64,000 bases of DNA from positions 2,232,001 to 2,296,000 of the forward strand of contig OY756142.1 of assembly GCA_963576785.1 (NCBI GenBank). Reading direction: 5' to 3'. This DNA comes from Chlorophyllum brunneum (Eukaryota > Basidiomycota > Agaricomycetes > Agaricales > Agaricaceae). Under the pieces are notes generated by a model. That model did not search any database. It was not told where the DNA came from and saw only the letters and a program-made list of their open reading frames with translations. Positions within the stretch are counted from its first letter, which is position 1; the number at the start of each line of letters is the position of its first letter. Shown here one piece after another: positions 23,174 to 35,287 of this stretch. Position numbers and translations under genes: made by a program.

Positions 23174-24876
23174 ATGCATCGGCGTGCTCCTGCCAGTCTG
23201 ATTTCTGCTACTGTTCGTGGGCGCCAGATCCCGAAAAATCTCTCAGGATGCGTGCTTTACACTCGCTTGCTCTCGGTGGGTCTCCTTTTTATGTTTGGTC
23301 GGGCCAGCGTTTTTCGCTTACACTTGAGCAGTCTACCCAATGGCCACTTCCTAGCGCCCCCAGCACCCAGTTCGCAGAGCCTACCCATACTTTCGTTACC
23401 TCTGGGGATCACAGTGCGGTGCCCAAGGCACCTCTTCTTCCGGTTTACGCCCGTCCGGAGTTTGTCTTGTCGCATGGGAAGGGGTCGTATATTTGGGATA
23501 CGGAGGGAAGGAAGTACTTGGATTTCTCTGCGGGTATTGCTGTGAACGCACTAGGTCACGCCGATAAGGGTGTTCTGAAGGTGGGTGTTACTATGTTTAC
23601 TCGAGTTCTCGAAGGGGTTCGAACGTTGGATACATGCAGGTTCTCAATGAACAAGCGTCTAAAATTATCCACACCAGCAATGTATACCACAACGAGTGGG
23701 CACCCCGGCTCGCTTCCCTCCTCGTGCAAACCACGCAGCGTGAGGGTGGCCTCGGTTTTGGGCGCGGGGACAAGTCTACGACATCCTCCGAGGGGCTTCG
23801 AGTATTCTTTTCCAACTCTGGCACAGAGGCCAACGAGGGTGCCCTCAAAATTGCCCGCAAGGTGGGAAAAGAGCGCTGGTCGCTCATGAACAATCAACCC
23901 TGGGACGCGCCGGAATCCCGATGCCCGAAGACAGAAATCGTCTGCTTCGAGGATGCATTCCATGGGAGAAGCATGGGTGCTCTCAGCGTAACCACGAACC
24001 CAAAATATCAGGCTCCATTTGCTCCGCTCTTGCCTGGAGTGACCGTTGGAAAACTTAACGATGTACAAGCGTTGGAGAGGCTAGTAACGGAAGATACTTG
24101 TGCCGTTATTGTCGAGCCAGTTCAGGGCGAGGGGGGTATTCACGCTGCACAGACGGAGTGGTTGGTTCAGCTGAGGAGGAGGTGTAATGAAGTGGGTGCG
24201 GTGTCGATCTTCGATGAGATTCAGGTTAGCGGCTCCCTTGAACGTTTGGAATGAGGGTGGACTGAGAAATTAACTTATGCATTTGGTAGTGTGGTCTGTA
24301 CAGGACTGGGACGCTATGGGCTCACTCATCTCTCCCCGTTGAGGCACACCCAGATATACTGACTATGGCCAAGCCGCTCGCGAATGGCTACCCGATCGGT
24401 GCCATCCTCCTTCGTGATGCAGTCGCCAGTACAATGACTCCAGGTCAGTCTCATTAACATGTGCATGATGGGAAAGTTGTAATGTTATCCTCAATCTAGG
24501 AACTCACGGAACTACCTTTGGAGGGTCACCCCTCGCTTGCGCAATAGGACATCATGTTCTCACTCGCCTTTCAGACCCTGCCATGGCATCTCACATCGAC
24601 AGCATCAGCGTATATCTCACCCAGCGCTTACAGCTACTCACTGAGTGGTTCCCTCAGCACCTGCACCCTACTATCCGTGGGCGTGGACTGATCCTGGGGC
24701 TTGGGTTCAAGAATCCGGAGGCACCTGGAAAGGTCGTCGGACTCTCAAGGGAAAGAGGTGTGTTTGTGTTGACTGCTGGCAAGGATGCCCTAAGGTTGGT
24801 GCCGAGCCTAAATATTGGGAAGGAGGAGGTCGATTTAGCTGTGGACGTGCTTGAAGGCGCTTTGGCTGCATTGTGA
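23174..24876 (+). CDS. ARG8: Acetylornithine aminotransferase, mitochondrial
   Basis: PLP-dependent class III aminotransferase making N-acetylornithine in mitochondrial arginine synthesis. Exons 23174-23275, 23329-23580, 23640-24224, 24290-24443 and 24500-24876 sum to 489 residues. The Arg-rich, acid-free N-terminus (MHRRAPASLISATVRGRQIP) is a plausible mitochondrial presequence. Motifs: YARPEFVLSHGKGSYIWDTE, YLDFSAGIAVNALGH, FFSNSGTEANEGALK, FEDAFHGRSMGALSVT, VEPVQGEGGI, FDEIQCGLYRTGTLWAH, PLP lysine in TMAKPLANGYPIGA, and HGTTFGGSPLACAIG. Ornithine aminotransferase is the main alternative, but the presequence and the VEPVQGEGGI/FDEIQ context favour ARG8. Confidence 0.92.
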
Positions 24877-25530
24877 GCTCATATATCATATTCAGGATGT
24901 CGTTTGTATTGGATGAGAACTGGACTAGAGAGGGTGTTGGTGTACTGAGGCCTGGGTGTTCAATATAGAAATATCATGATGCGTATTGCTCCTCAAGTCC
25001 ATAGGTGAGAGGCACATTCAGAACTCTGAAGGTACGCCGGGGACGGCGGAGTGACCCAACGAGTCCTATATCAGTAAGATCCTCACAGTAACTTAACTAC
25101 CATCATCGGGCGACTGCATTGTCATTTCGTTGCTCCTCAGCAGTTGAACCCTTTTAAGGCGCAAAAATTGGAATGGGGCTCGGCTACGGTCGAATTACTG
25201 CCAGACTCCGTTTGACAGCCTGGCACACATGCCTGACGGCCTTGCATCGCAACACTGTACCAGCAAAACCTGGCTGTTACTTGTGAGCCATGTGGACAGA
25301 CAATGTCGTTGTGTTTGGTCCTGTTTGTCCCCGACTTGACATTGGCAGTTCTTTGTTCTCTCTGCTATTGTTTGAAAAGCTTATATCTTGCGCACCCGCC
25401 AGTATTATGGTTCTCCATCATATCATCCTCGTCTTCTTTCTATCTTGGCTCAGGCAGCTATCTCTCCACTTGGGACTTTGGACTTACAGTATAATATTCT
25501 CGACTAATGCCATCAACATTGTCCTTCACG
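24877..25530. other. Intergenic stretch, about 650 bases
   Basis: Lies between ARG8 and the AA14 gene, which are on the same strand. It contains an open frame (25290-25601) that is partly in another frame over the AA14 first exon and shows no family resemblance. No promoter motif was recognised with confidence. Confidence 0.4.
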
Positions 25531-26829
25531 ATGCTACGATTTATGACGCTCTACAGTGTATTCACCTTTACCTTGCCGCTGGTGTCGGCGCATTCAGGTG
25601 AGACTTCCTTGTACTCGTGAACGTGTCTCCATACTTAATCATGTTATCAAAGCCATCTGGCACCCCAGTATGTGGGGCTTCAACGTTACTGATAAAACAT
25701 TCCCCTATGACAACCGGCCTGTTGCACCTCTCCGCGGAAAAACGTTCAGCGAGTGGTGGTTCCACAATCACCTTAATTATCCACCCAACCCAGGAGACTT
25801 CTTTGAGCTTCCGGCAGGTGGACGAGCTACGGCCGAAATCGCGTGCACCAAGGACGCCACATCTTACTGGAACATTGCTCCAGACGGCGGTCGTGATACT
25901 CAAAACGGCGACAACGTTTGCCCCAACTCCCCAACTCAGACATATCACACCAACGGAATTGATGATCTCGAAGGATGCGCTTTAGCTATCGCGTATAAGG
26001 AAAAAGTCGAGGATGTCAAGCCGGAAGATTTTACTATCTTTAGCGTCAATCAGACGTGTGTATGGACGAGGTTCACAGACTTCCAGGTACCCGCCAAGAT
26101 GCCCGCGTGCCCTGAGGGAGGATGTATATGCTCATTCTTCTGGATACATTCGCCTGACGCTGGCGGTGAAGAAAGTGAGCTTAGTTTCTTCATTAGATGG
26201 GTATTGAACTAACAATGGCTCGTGTAGACTACATGAATGGATTCCGGTGCAAGGTCACGAACGCAACATCTACTATTCCTCTCGCCAAATCCGAAGTTGC
26301 ACGTCGTTGCGGCGCGGACCCGAAAAACAATAAACAATTTTCAGCTCTTCAGAACTGCACTTACGGTGCGAAGCAGCCACTCTACTGGCTCAATGACAAC
26401 AGCAACATGTTTGAAGGCGAACACGCACCACCTGTCTACAACGACTTGTACAATTTTGCCGACGGTGCCCAAAATGATATTTTCGTAGATTCATACGGGA
26501 GTAGGCCTCAGCCTGGCGTGGTTGCAGCGTTGCCTGTATTCGCAGATATTGGGCCAGTCGTGAAAAATTTGTCGGATGGGCAGCTGAAGTTTGTGAGGAG
26601 GGCACTGAAGAGTAAAGAGGTCAGGGTGAGCCTCGACGATACGACGGGTGGGGATTGGTTCCGACCATCGGAGGACTCTAGGCGATCCCCAAGTGCATTG
26701 AACCGAAAGAATCCAGATTCAGAGGCTTCGCAGGTAGACCCGAGGTTGTTTAGGCGCTACGTTCGGCGAGCGCTTCTACAAGTGACGTACTCGAGTAGAA
26801 AGCTGAACGGAGACAAGCTTAGGCTATGA
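25531..26829 (+). CDS. AA14-type lytic polysaccharide monooxygenase
   Basis: Secreted copper enzyme; characterised AA14 members attack xylan bound to cellulose in wood. Exons 25531-25597, 25653-26174 and 26228-26829 give 396 residues. A 21-residue signal peptide ends LVSA; cleavage exposes His1 of HSAIWHPSMWGFNV, as needed for the copper histidine brace. Other conserved blocks: RPVAPLRGKTFSEWWFHNHL, YPPNPGDFFELPAGG, YHTNGIDDLE, FSVNQTCVWTRFTDFQVP, CICSFFWIHSPDAGGE, YMNGFRCKVTNATST and CTYGAKQPLYW. Many Cys suggest disulfides. A basic, low-complexity C-terminal extension of about 70 residues follows the catalytic domain, without a binding module. Presence points to a wood or litter decayer. 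Confidence 0.9.
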
Positions 26830-27906
26830 CATATGTGGTGATCACAATGGTTCGGGTATGTATAGTAGGTGGATTGTAACTGTAGCGTATGATACTGGTT
26901 AATCGAGTCTGTTTGGGGCGGAGAAAGCTTACGCAGGGAAGACGATTGCTTTTGAGAAAAACCAGGTGACGATGAGAAGCGGGAGGTGGGCCACCTCATT
27001 GGAGATTATTTATGTACGCATCAATCGATCATCATCAATCTCCGAGTCTGGATAGATTGAACATCACTTTGATCAACGCTAGATATCACCGTCCAGCGTC
27101 AATAAGAAGGATAAATGCACGATGACGGCTGCAGGTCGAGGGGAGTTGTATGGATTATGTGGCGTATAAGCGGGAACATCGTTTGGCAGAGGAATGGGAT
27201 GTTCAGCTGCGCAGTGAAGTTTGACATGTCGAAGAACACCGCATATCATGATCTGGGTAACGCTGCAAGGAATTCTGCGGGAGGGTACGTTTGATGGGAC
27301 GACATAACCGCAGTTAAGGCCTTCTACATGTAGATGTAAAGCGGCGGCTAAGACGGATTCCTGGGGTAGGAATCGCAGACCGTAGTCACTGAAATCAATG
27401 TGCTCGGATGCTGTCTTATTAACGGATAGCGCTAGCATGGGGATTTGGTTGGGGGGAGTATGAGGCAGCCAAATGGAGGGCACCGCTTTGCAGCTTTAGA
27501 ACATGGAAACGGGGATAACACTGGGCATGGTGATATCCAACAGTGTCAGAATAGAATGGGGTTCGTTGTGTTCGGGTTGTTTTGCCGACGATGCTTGCGG
27601 AGCAATCTCTTCCCATCTCGTGTCCCCCTAGCAAGTAGCACTTGGTTGGGTGATAGAATATGCTAGAATCACTCGAGATGTACATGGGGCGCTAATCTAC
27701 GCTAGCGACTACAGGGGATGTGTAGCGCTGGAATGAAATTGAAAACGCGGGCTAGCTGTTCAGGGTGCAAACGGCGGCAGTGGCGTGACCCTGGCTGAGC
27801 GGAAGTGTGATGGGTAATTGGGAGGCTCTGATTGGCTGGAGGGACTTGAAAAGGAAATGTTTGCAACAAAACTCGTCCCCGTCTTGCTTTCTCTCCTCCA
27901 TCTCCA
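26830..27906. other. Intergenic region upstream of the 5-aminolevulinate synthase gene
   Basis: About 1.08 kb between the AA14 gene and HEM1. Several open frames exist on the minus strand (for example 27079-27483), but none resembles a family or splices to one. The region presumably holds the HEM1 promoter; I see no clear iron- or oxygen-response motif. Confidence 0.45.
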
Positions 27907-30157
27907 ATGGACAAGCTCTCCTCTTTCACCCGCTTCAAGGCCGCCTGTCCCTTCCTCGGCCGCACCAAAACCTCCACCTTGCGTTCTCTCTCCACCTCCA
28001 CCTCTCCCAGGTTCCCGTCTCTCTCCGTTCTCACAGAACGGGCCACCAAATGTCCCGTCATGGGCCCAGCTCTCAATACCCGCTCCAAGGAAATCGTTGC
28101 AGGCTATGCCAGCGTTGCCGCCAATGTGGACGTCGACAAGATCCACAAGGAGAAAGGCGTCAACATACCCTCAGCTGGCGCGTCCATCGAGAAGTGCCCC
28201 CACGCTTCGGCTGCCCGTGCTGCCGCACGCATGGCCGATGAGTTGGCCGCTGCCACTGCTGCCAAGAAGCCCGCAGAAAAGAAGGATGCGGCGACCGGTT
28301 GTCCCTTCCACCACAAGGCTGCTGCCGAGTCCACCAAGACTAAGAAGCATGTTGGCTTCCATTACGAAGCTTTCTACAAAGGCGAACTCGATAAGAAGCA
28401 CCAGGACAAGTCCTATCGCTACTTCAATAATATCAACAGGCTCGCTCGCAAGTTCCCTGTAGCTCATACTGCGAATCCGAAAGATGAAGTCGAGGTTTGG
28501 TGTGCAAACGATTATCTTGGCATGGGCAATAATCCCGTTGTCCTTGAGACTATACAGTACGTGTCAACACCAGATTAATTGCCCTTCCCATTGGCTCATC
28601 ATGCCCTCCAGTCGTACTTTAGATAAATATGGTCATGGGGCGGGTGGTACCCGAAATATAGCCGGCAATGGTGCGATGCACCTGGGATTGGAGCGTGAGG
28701 TTGCCGCCTTACACCGCAAGGAGGCTGCCCTGGTCTTTTCGTCCTGCTATGTTGCCAATGATGCTACTCTGTCAACCCTCGGTTCCAAACTGCCCGGCTG
28801 TATCCTTTTCTCCGACGCCATGAACCATGCTTCTATGATTCAGGGTATGCGCCACTCGGGTGCCAAACGTGTCATTTTCAAGCATAATGACCTTGAGGAT
28901 TTGGAATCTAAACTCAAGCAGTATCCCAAGGAAACACCCAAGATTATCGCTTTCGAGAGCGTGTATTCTATGTGTGGGAGCATCGGACCCATCAAGGAAA
29001 TCTGCGATCTTGCTGAGCAGTACGGTGCACTCACTTTCCTTGATGAGGTGCGTAGTTCGAGATTGTGCCGCATTTGTAGTATGTTTATCTGACCTTTATG
29101 TGTGGTCAGGTTCATGCTGTCGGTCTCTACGGTCCTCGCGGTGCTGGCGTTGCGGAACATTTGGATTACGATGCACACTTAGCTGCCGGTCAAAGCCCCG
29201 ATCCCATCCCCGGTTCCGTTATGGATCGAGTTGATATTATTACTGGTAAACACATATGCGCTATGCCGTTCTCGAATGCTCGTGCTTACCACTGATTCAG
29301 GTACACTCGGGAAGGCATACGGCGCTGTTGGAGGCTATATCGCTGGATCTGAAGAGTTCGTTGACATGATTCGGTCCTATGCACCTGGCTTCATCTTCAC
29401 TACTTCGCTTCCTCCTGCTACTGTCGCCGGCGCGCGTGCTAGTGTCACTTATCAGTCTGAATACGTCGGTGACCGTCAACTGAAACAGATCAACGTCCGA
29501 GAGGTCAAACGTCGCTTTGCTGAATTAGATATTCCTGTTGTGTATGTGCTTCATGTGAAAACTCTTTTCGGCTTGTGGCTCATGTATATTTCTAGTCCTG
29601 GTCCTTCGCACATTGTACCCGTCCTCGTTGGTGATGCCGCACTTGCTAAAACTGCATCAGACAAACTTCTTGCGGAACACAATATCTACGTCCAGGCTAT
29701 CAATTATCCGACTGTTGCCCGCGGCGAGGAGCGTCTTCGTATCACCGTCACTCCACGCCACACTGTTGAACAAATGGAGGGTCTCATCCGCGCCTTTGAT
29801 CAGGTGTTTACCGAACTCAACATCAACCGCCTTAGCGACTGGAAGTTGGCTGGTGGACGCGCTGGCGTTGGGATTCCCGGAGCTGCGGATACTGTTGAAC
29901 CGATCTGGACCGATAAACAGATCGGCTTACACAACGGAACTGCCCCTCGCAGCTTAAGGAATGAAGAAAGGGCCGCTGTTGATATGAGGGCTGTGAACGT
30001 CGCGCGCAGCAGGTTTGACGTGTTGTTGGGTCCTATGCATGGCAAATTGCAACCCAACAAGGACTTTGACACGGCCCCCGGAATTGACACGGTGTTCAAG
30101 GCATCTTTGGTTGCTAGGAAAATTCTGGTCAATCCTGCCATTGCTGTTTCGGCTTAA
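27907..30157 (+). CDS. HEM1: 5-aminolevulinate synthase, mitochondrial
   Basis: First step of heme synthesis: glycine plus succinyl-CoA to 5-aminolevulinate, PLP-dependent, in the mitochondrial matrix. Exons 27907-28556, 28612-29047, 29110-29245, 29301-29541 and 29596-30157 give 674 residues. The long N-terminus has a presequence and three Cys-Pro heme-regulatory type motifs: [15 protein letters not shown] and TGCPFHH. The core shows [101 protein letters not shown] and the PLP lysine in [13 protein letters not shown]. It converges with the METTL3-like gene, stop codons about 300 bases apart. Confidence 0.96.
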
Positions 30158-30452
30158 GTTTTGGCGCCACATTGATTGGTTTACTGTCACTACGTTTCAT
30201 TCTCCTAGCCTATAAGAGATAGTTGTTCTTGATTGTATGCACGTCGTAGAAATGTGTTAACCGTTTGTTGAAGTGAAGTGTACTATGCTTACGTCCAGAC
30301 CAGGAAGTTGGTCCAAATGAGCGAGCATATCGTAACCAAAAGGGTTAGATAACATAAATATTGGAAAGCACTATGAAAAGCTCAGAGGTAAGAATGGAGG
30401 GTGAGGTACAAGAGGTGTAGTATGGACACCATACTGGAAGCATATGAGAACT
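30158..30452. other. Convergent 3' spacer between HEM1 and the METTL3-like gene
   Basis: A 295-base stretch between two convergent stop codons. It should hold the polyadenylation signals of both genes. No coding frame or RNA gene is recognised. Confidence 0.4.
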
Positions 30453-32340
30453 TTAGTTAGGTATTGGTGGCACAGTAATCTTCCTCTCGGGGTATCTGCT
30501 CGGTGTAGCCAAGTTCAGAAGGTGCTCATAACGCTAAACAAAATACTCACTTCGCTCGTACCCTCTCCAGTAAGTCTTCCTCACAAATTTGGTCAGCGGA
30601 ACCCAATTGATTCCCTAGGGTTAACCATCCTGGTCGGGCATTGTGCCTCCTCCCAAATATCTCAACCTTCCTCCCTCCAGGACACATTCTCTCAATTAAT
30701 CCATACACTTCATCTGGCTTCCTACTCGTCTCTCTCACCTCACTGACAATAACGTCCGTATCCACACCCCGATTCACCCATTTTGGAAACTTCAGTTCCG
30801 TTTCTTCGCCCTCTGAGGTGGGAGAGGCAGTCTTGACGCCGACAAGCATGTGTTCCTTGGTATGGTTAAGCCAGTGTCCTGTCCTTCCAGTACGTATGAC
30901 ACGTTGGAGTTGGTTAGTTTTGACCCAGATGACTTCGTCTACGCGCGTGTATCCCCAGACACGTAGGCATTCACGGCCAACTTCCATGGCGCGCCCCGTT
31001 ACCCACAGGAAGAGAAGACCTTCGTCTTGTAGTGCGGGAATTGGCATTGCGCGCATTTCATCGTCGGTCATTGTTCCATAAGGTAACTAGATAGGGGTCA
31101 ACAGGATGCTATTTAAGGATAAGTTGATCACCTACACTCATATGGATATCCCAAGGGGGATCTGCCATTATTACATGGAACTTGCCCAGGACGGAATAGT
31201 CAAACTTGCGCAAATCACAATTTATCCATTGCGGAGGAAGCTGCCCCGTGAAAGGTGAGTCCTACCAGGCTAGCTACAGGAACCAATGCGAACGAACCGG
31301 AGTAGCCCCACGGCCCAAGGGACCCAAGCCAATGTCCAGAGAATGTGGCTTCTTGGCATGAGCCGCTCGCTGCTGCTGCCGCTCCCTTTCCTTCTCATTG
31401 TCAGCGTCACTGGGATCCCAGTCGACTTCATAATGCAGATACCGACATGGCGCCTTTTCCTTTCCGCGACCCCCTGCTCCGAGACCTGATGGGAGAGAAA
31501 CGGGACCCCTGGAAGATGTACTGCCAGGGTAGGCTGGGATTGAAGGTGATTGGGCATAAGTGGGCTCGGAGTAACAGGTGTTGAGATAGGAGCAGTGGCC
31601 CAGGGTTGGGTCTGTGTGTGGGCGGATAAGTGGACGAAAATGCACGCGGTCACAGATGGTGGGAGTCGCTGAGATAGGGTTGGGTGAGGTGGTAAACCGA
31701 GCTCTGGCGCAGTCCTCTTTGGTTACGTGGGAGCATATGGGTTCGAATGCATCTTGGGGAGAGCGGAACTGCATCGGTTCAGGTCTAGTCGCTACGGAAC
31801 AGGGGTGGGACTGACATGTTCTGCAAGCAGTTTTCCTTTGGCCGTACTTCTCTGTAGTAGAGCATACACATCCCTCATTTCCTTGCTCAAGCCACCCAGC
31901 GTGGATTTGGCCCAGCCAGACCCCGCAGTTGCGTTTCCTTCCTCTTCTTCTTCTCCACCACTACCAGCAGCAGAATCAGCCTCTTCATCTATGACCCTCT
32001 TCCTCTTAGTTCCTGTGTTGGCCTTCCGAGGCCCAAGTCCAAGCTCCCAAATTGTCATTCCGCCCGTGTCACTGTCACGAGCGACAGAAATGTAGCCTTC
32101 CTCCCAGGCCTGGGATTGTGAGAGACCTTCGACTATGTTTTCCAGTCTATGAGTGTCTGTAAACCTGAATCGTGGCGTGGGTCTTGAGGATGTCGGAAAG
32201 AGGCCGGTGGGTAACTTCGTGGCCATGATTTTAGTCAACAACTCCAGCGAGGTTATTGGTGGCGTCAGTACGGTGTGTCCATCACTGAGGAGTACCCTGA
32301 GCGCAGTGGTGGTGATAAGACGTAGCTCATCGTCTGACAT
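30453..32340 (-). CDS. IME4: METTL3/Ime4-type mRNA N6-adenosine methyltransferase
   Basis: Catalytic subunit that methylates internal adenosines of mRNA using SAM. Exons 32340-31816, 31768-31298, 31240-31136, 31086-30551 and 30495-30453 give 559 residues. After an N-terminal part with an acidic Gly/Glu stretch come the zinc-finger region ([40 protein letters not shown]) and the MT-A70 domain: [20 protein letters not shown], the catalytic DPPW in [57 protein letters not shown] and [18 protein letters not shown]. The insertion between the zinc-finger cysteines is longer than in animals. All catalytic elements look complete, so activity is likely. The N-acetyltransferase-like gene ends 85 bases upstream. 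Confidence 0.93.
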
Positions 32341-32425
32341 GGTGAGCTCGCCTGAAGGAAATGCGTAATGTAATCTTCTCGCTGACGCCCGTTATTTGGA
32401 TTTGGGCGGGATGCCAAATAAAGCC

Positions 32426-33628
32426 CTATATTGCAGCCCTGCGCCCCCGGATATGGTCTACCTCCTCCCTACTCAAATCCATACCAAAATACTCCCGAAT
32501 AACATCAGCTCTTTCCTCTTCCGTGTAAACGAGCTTGATGAATTCCGTTTCACTACCAACGAATCTCTTGAGCAATCGGCCCATTAAACCGACCCGAACC
32601 AATCGCCGGTCCGCAGGATCAACTTTCTGCTCAACATCTTCTTCAAGCCAGAGATGAATGGAGCATATGACTTGGTCTCCGAAGAATCCCGTTGGTGCTG
32701 CATAAGAGCCACGATTTGCAATCTCAAAGTCATTTTGGAACGCTTCTCGTTCGGAGAACATATACACGATCCTCCATCCAGTTGAAGCCCCCTGATCTGG
32801 CTTCTCGTGGAGCACTTCCAGAATCCATTCATTTCCTTCTGTAAATCGGGGGTGGTGATACTTCAGATACAGCTTGACAGCAGCCGGTGACTAACATACC
32901 AATACTTGACTCGGGGTGCGTCCCTCTCCTTAACCGATGTTTCTCTGTCGGGGTAGTACCCATCACGACATTGTCGTCAGCATCAGACAGTGGGATTGGA
33001 GCAGTAGGGCCTGAGCCGCCACAACCGACATCAACGAGGTAAGTGCCATTAGACTCCTCTCCTGGCTGCACAAAAATGATCATATGTGTCAAGCCAGTAT
33101 ATTCTGGGGCCACTTTCGGATCCCCCGCTTCATTAACGCGACCCAGACCAGCATACGCTCTGAGAAAATTCGGTGATTAACACCAATCTCCACGAGTTTT
33201 CGTCATCGTTTCTCACCTGTATCCCAAACCCCTGAGCATCCATAAAAACAGAATATTCAAGCCAAAGCAGTAAGAACCGCGGCGATCTATGACAAATCGC
33301 CGAAATAGGCTTTGTGGGTCAACGTCCATCCCGTGGTTTTCTGAGCTGTTCATGAGCCCAGGCATCAGCATTACAACCGCTGGCACAGCTTTCTCTAATC
33401 TTACTAGTGCATCTCCGTATTTTCATAGGGGAACGTTACAGCATGGCAGCGTACCAGTGCTCTGAGATTCTTGAGCGTGGTCGGAAAGCTTCCTCGACCT
33501 AGCTCGGCGGGCGTAAAAACTTGCAACCAGTTCATGCGTCCTAACCATTGGCAAATCTGTTCAGGCGTGTACACAGATCGTTTCTTCTGTATGTATAACC
33601 CATCCTGTAGAAGACCTTGATATGCCAT
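32426..33628 (-). pseudogene. Arylamine N-acetyltransferase-like gene with two frame breaks
   Basis: Segments in order: 33628-33405 with TPEQICQWLGRMNW and AVTFPYENTEMH; 33345-33217 with DRRGSYCFGLNILFF carrying the family Cys; 33159-32900 with AYAGLGRVNE, YTGLTHMIIFV (His) and GTYLVDVGCGG (Asp); and 32872-32426 with FTEGNEWILEVLHE and GFFGDQVICSIHLW. The Cys-His-Asp triad of arylamine N-acetyltransferases, which acetylate aromatic amines from acetyl-CoA, is present. However, the joins from segment 2 to 3 and 3 to 4 are each out of frame by one base with any canonical GT-AG pair that keeps the expected alignment. This may be a recently broken gene, unusual splicing or two sequencing errors. 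It sits 85 bases upstream of the METTL3-like start. Confidence 0.6.
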
Positions 33629-35287
33629 TGTAGTCAGAAGTTACTGGGGTTCAAGGTTCAACTTCCAACGGTGGATATTCCATATTGATTGCCCGTGTTA
33701 GGCACGTGCAAAGAGGGTGGCACCGTCATCCGCCTGGAACCCGTATGATAAGGCACGATGCTATTCTAAAAGGGGGACAGATGTAACCGACCTGACAAAC
33801 GACTCATCCCCCGAAACTCTATATGACCCAGGCTACCGGTAGTCGGAGGATACGCCAGCCAGCCCATTGCTCAACTAGTTTGGAATCATGGTAGAGCAAA
33901 CAGACCGTTCTCTTCCTTGTGGGTGGTGATATACATCCGCCAAACGAGATAATAATCCACAAACTCCCGCATTTGTGGTCGTGAGAAGATCAGTTAGAGA
34001 GGTGGGTAAGTACTCACCTCTCATTAGTTCTGTTTCTATAAGCCACTGGGGTACGAAGGAGTGAACTCGCATAGGGTTCCTTTCCGAGGTCCGAATCGGA
34101 GGTAGTGGGAAGTGTGAGTTGTTGTTGCGGCATTGTGGGCCAATATTCAGAGGAACGCCCTATCTATAGCGATATTGGAGCGGTGTAAGCATTCGCCAGT
34201 AAAAACTGAAGGTAATCCTACGAACCTGGGATCTATGTGTAAGTCGTAACTGCAACCCCAATACTGATTCTTAATCGGAGAGCCAGAAAAAAATAGGAGC
34301 TCGAACTCAAGGAAGCCGTAGGGTGCTCGCGGCGGGAAAATTACTTTGTCTGTTGCGAGATTCCGACGAGCCTGTATGATCTGGGATATTGTAGTAACTG
34401 GACCACGGTGATTCTCAATCATACCAGTGGAGTTGTTGACTGCTGTGGTAATCCAAGTGTTCACCGGACGAAGACTTGGTAGTAGAGGTGTGAAAATCGT
34501 CTGTGCGGAGGGTGGACTGGTTGCATATACTGTTATGCACAGAGCTCACCCGCTTCTGGGGGGAAAGGGGAGGAGTTTATGATATACGGAGATTTAGACT
34601 CATCGAAGCTGCACAACACCAAAGGGAAACTCACGTGGTTGCACCATCGACCAGAACAACGTCGAAATGGTGTTACTCTGGACTCGGGTTTTGATTGGTG
34701 AGTTCTGCAATATCGGAATCTCTCCCAGTGCACTTGCCGGTTCGATCCGCTACTGGCCGAGAACAATCTATCAAAAAGGAAGCTGGCGGCGACAAACCAT
34801 TAGTGTTTTATCGTGCCATGCGCTCCACAACTTGCCATGTGGGCCAATAAATCAAAGGGTATTGGTTAAATCTTATGTTAGCCTTCGATGGCAGATTCAT
34901 CGGTCGAGAACCAGTTACGAGCCGGATCAATGGAAAATCCATCCAGGGCTCAGCCCACCCCGGAAGTAGACAAATATACGAGGGGAGAATCTGATGTGAA
35001 AGACTTTGCCATCTGAGAAGCCGTCACTTTCAAAGGTATGAAGAAGCGCTGTGCGAGGCGTTTCTGACTTGTCTGCCGACCCGGCAATGAAGGCGAACGG
35101 AAAGAAGCCCGTGCAGCGTCTTCCGAAATGGGACCTGAATGATCACGTGTTACTGAGGACATTCGCGGAGTTGAAAATCGAGAATTGCAATATTGCCCTG
35201 AGTTCCATTCTAATCTATGCCCTCTTGCGAACAGCCAAATGCTACGAACACGACAGGAACTATTGATCTCCTCCGAGATCTTCGCGG
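33629..35287. other. Gene-poor stretch, 1.66 kb, unexplained
   Basis: Open frames such as 34147-34464 and 34950-35294 on the minus strand have reasonable length, but they show no family resemblance and do not join convincingly. The segment between about 34960 and 35180 on the minus strand (SEDAARASFRSPSLPGRQ in one frame) looks partly gene-like and might be a fragment of a decayed gene. No repeat ends or RNA gene were seen. Confidence 0.4.
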
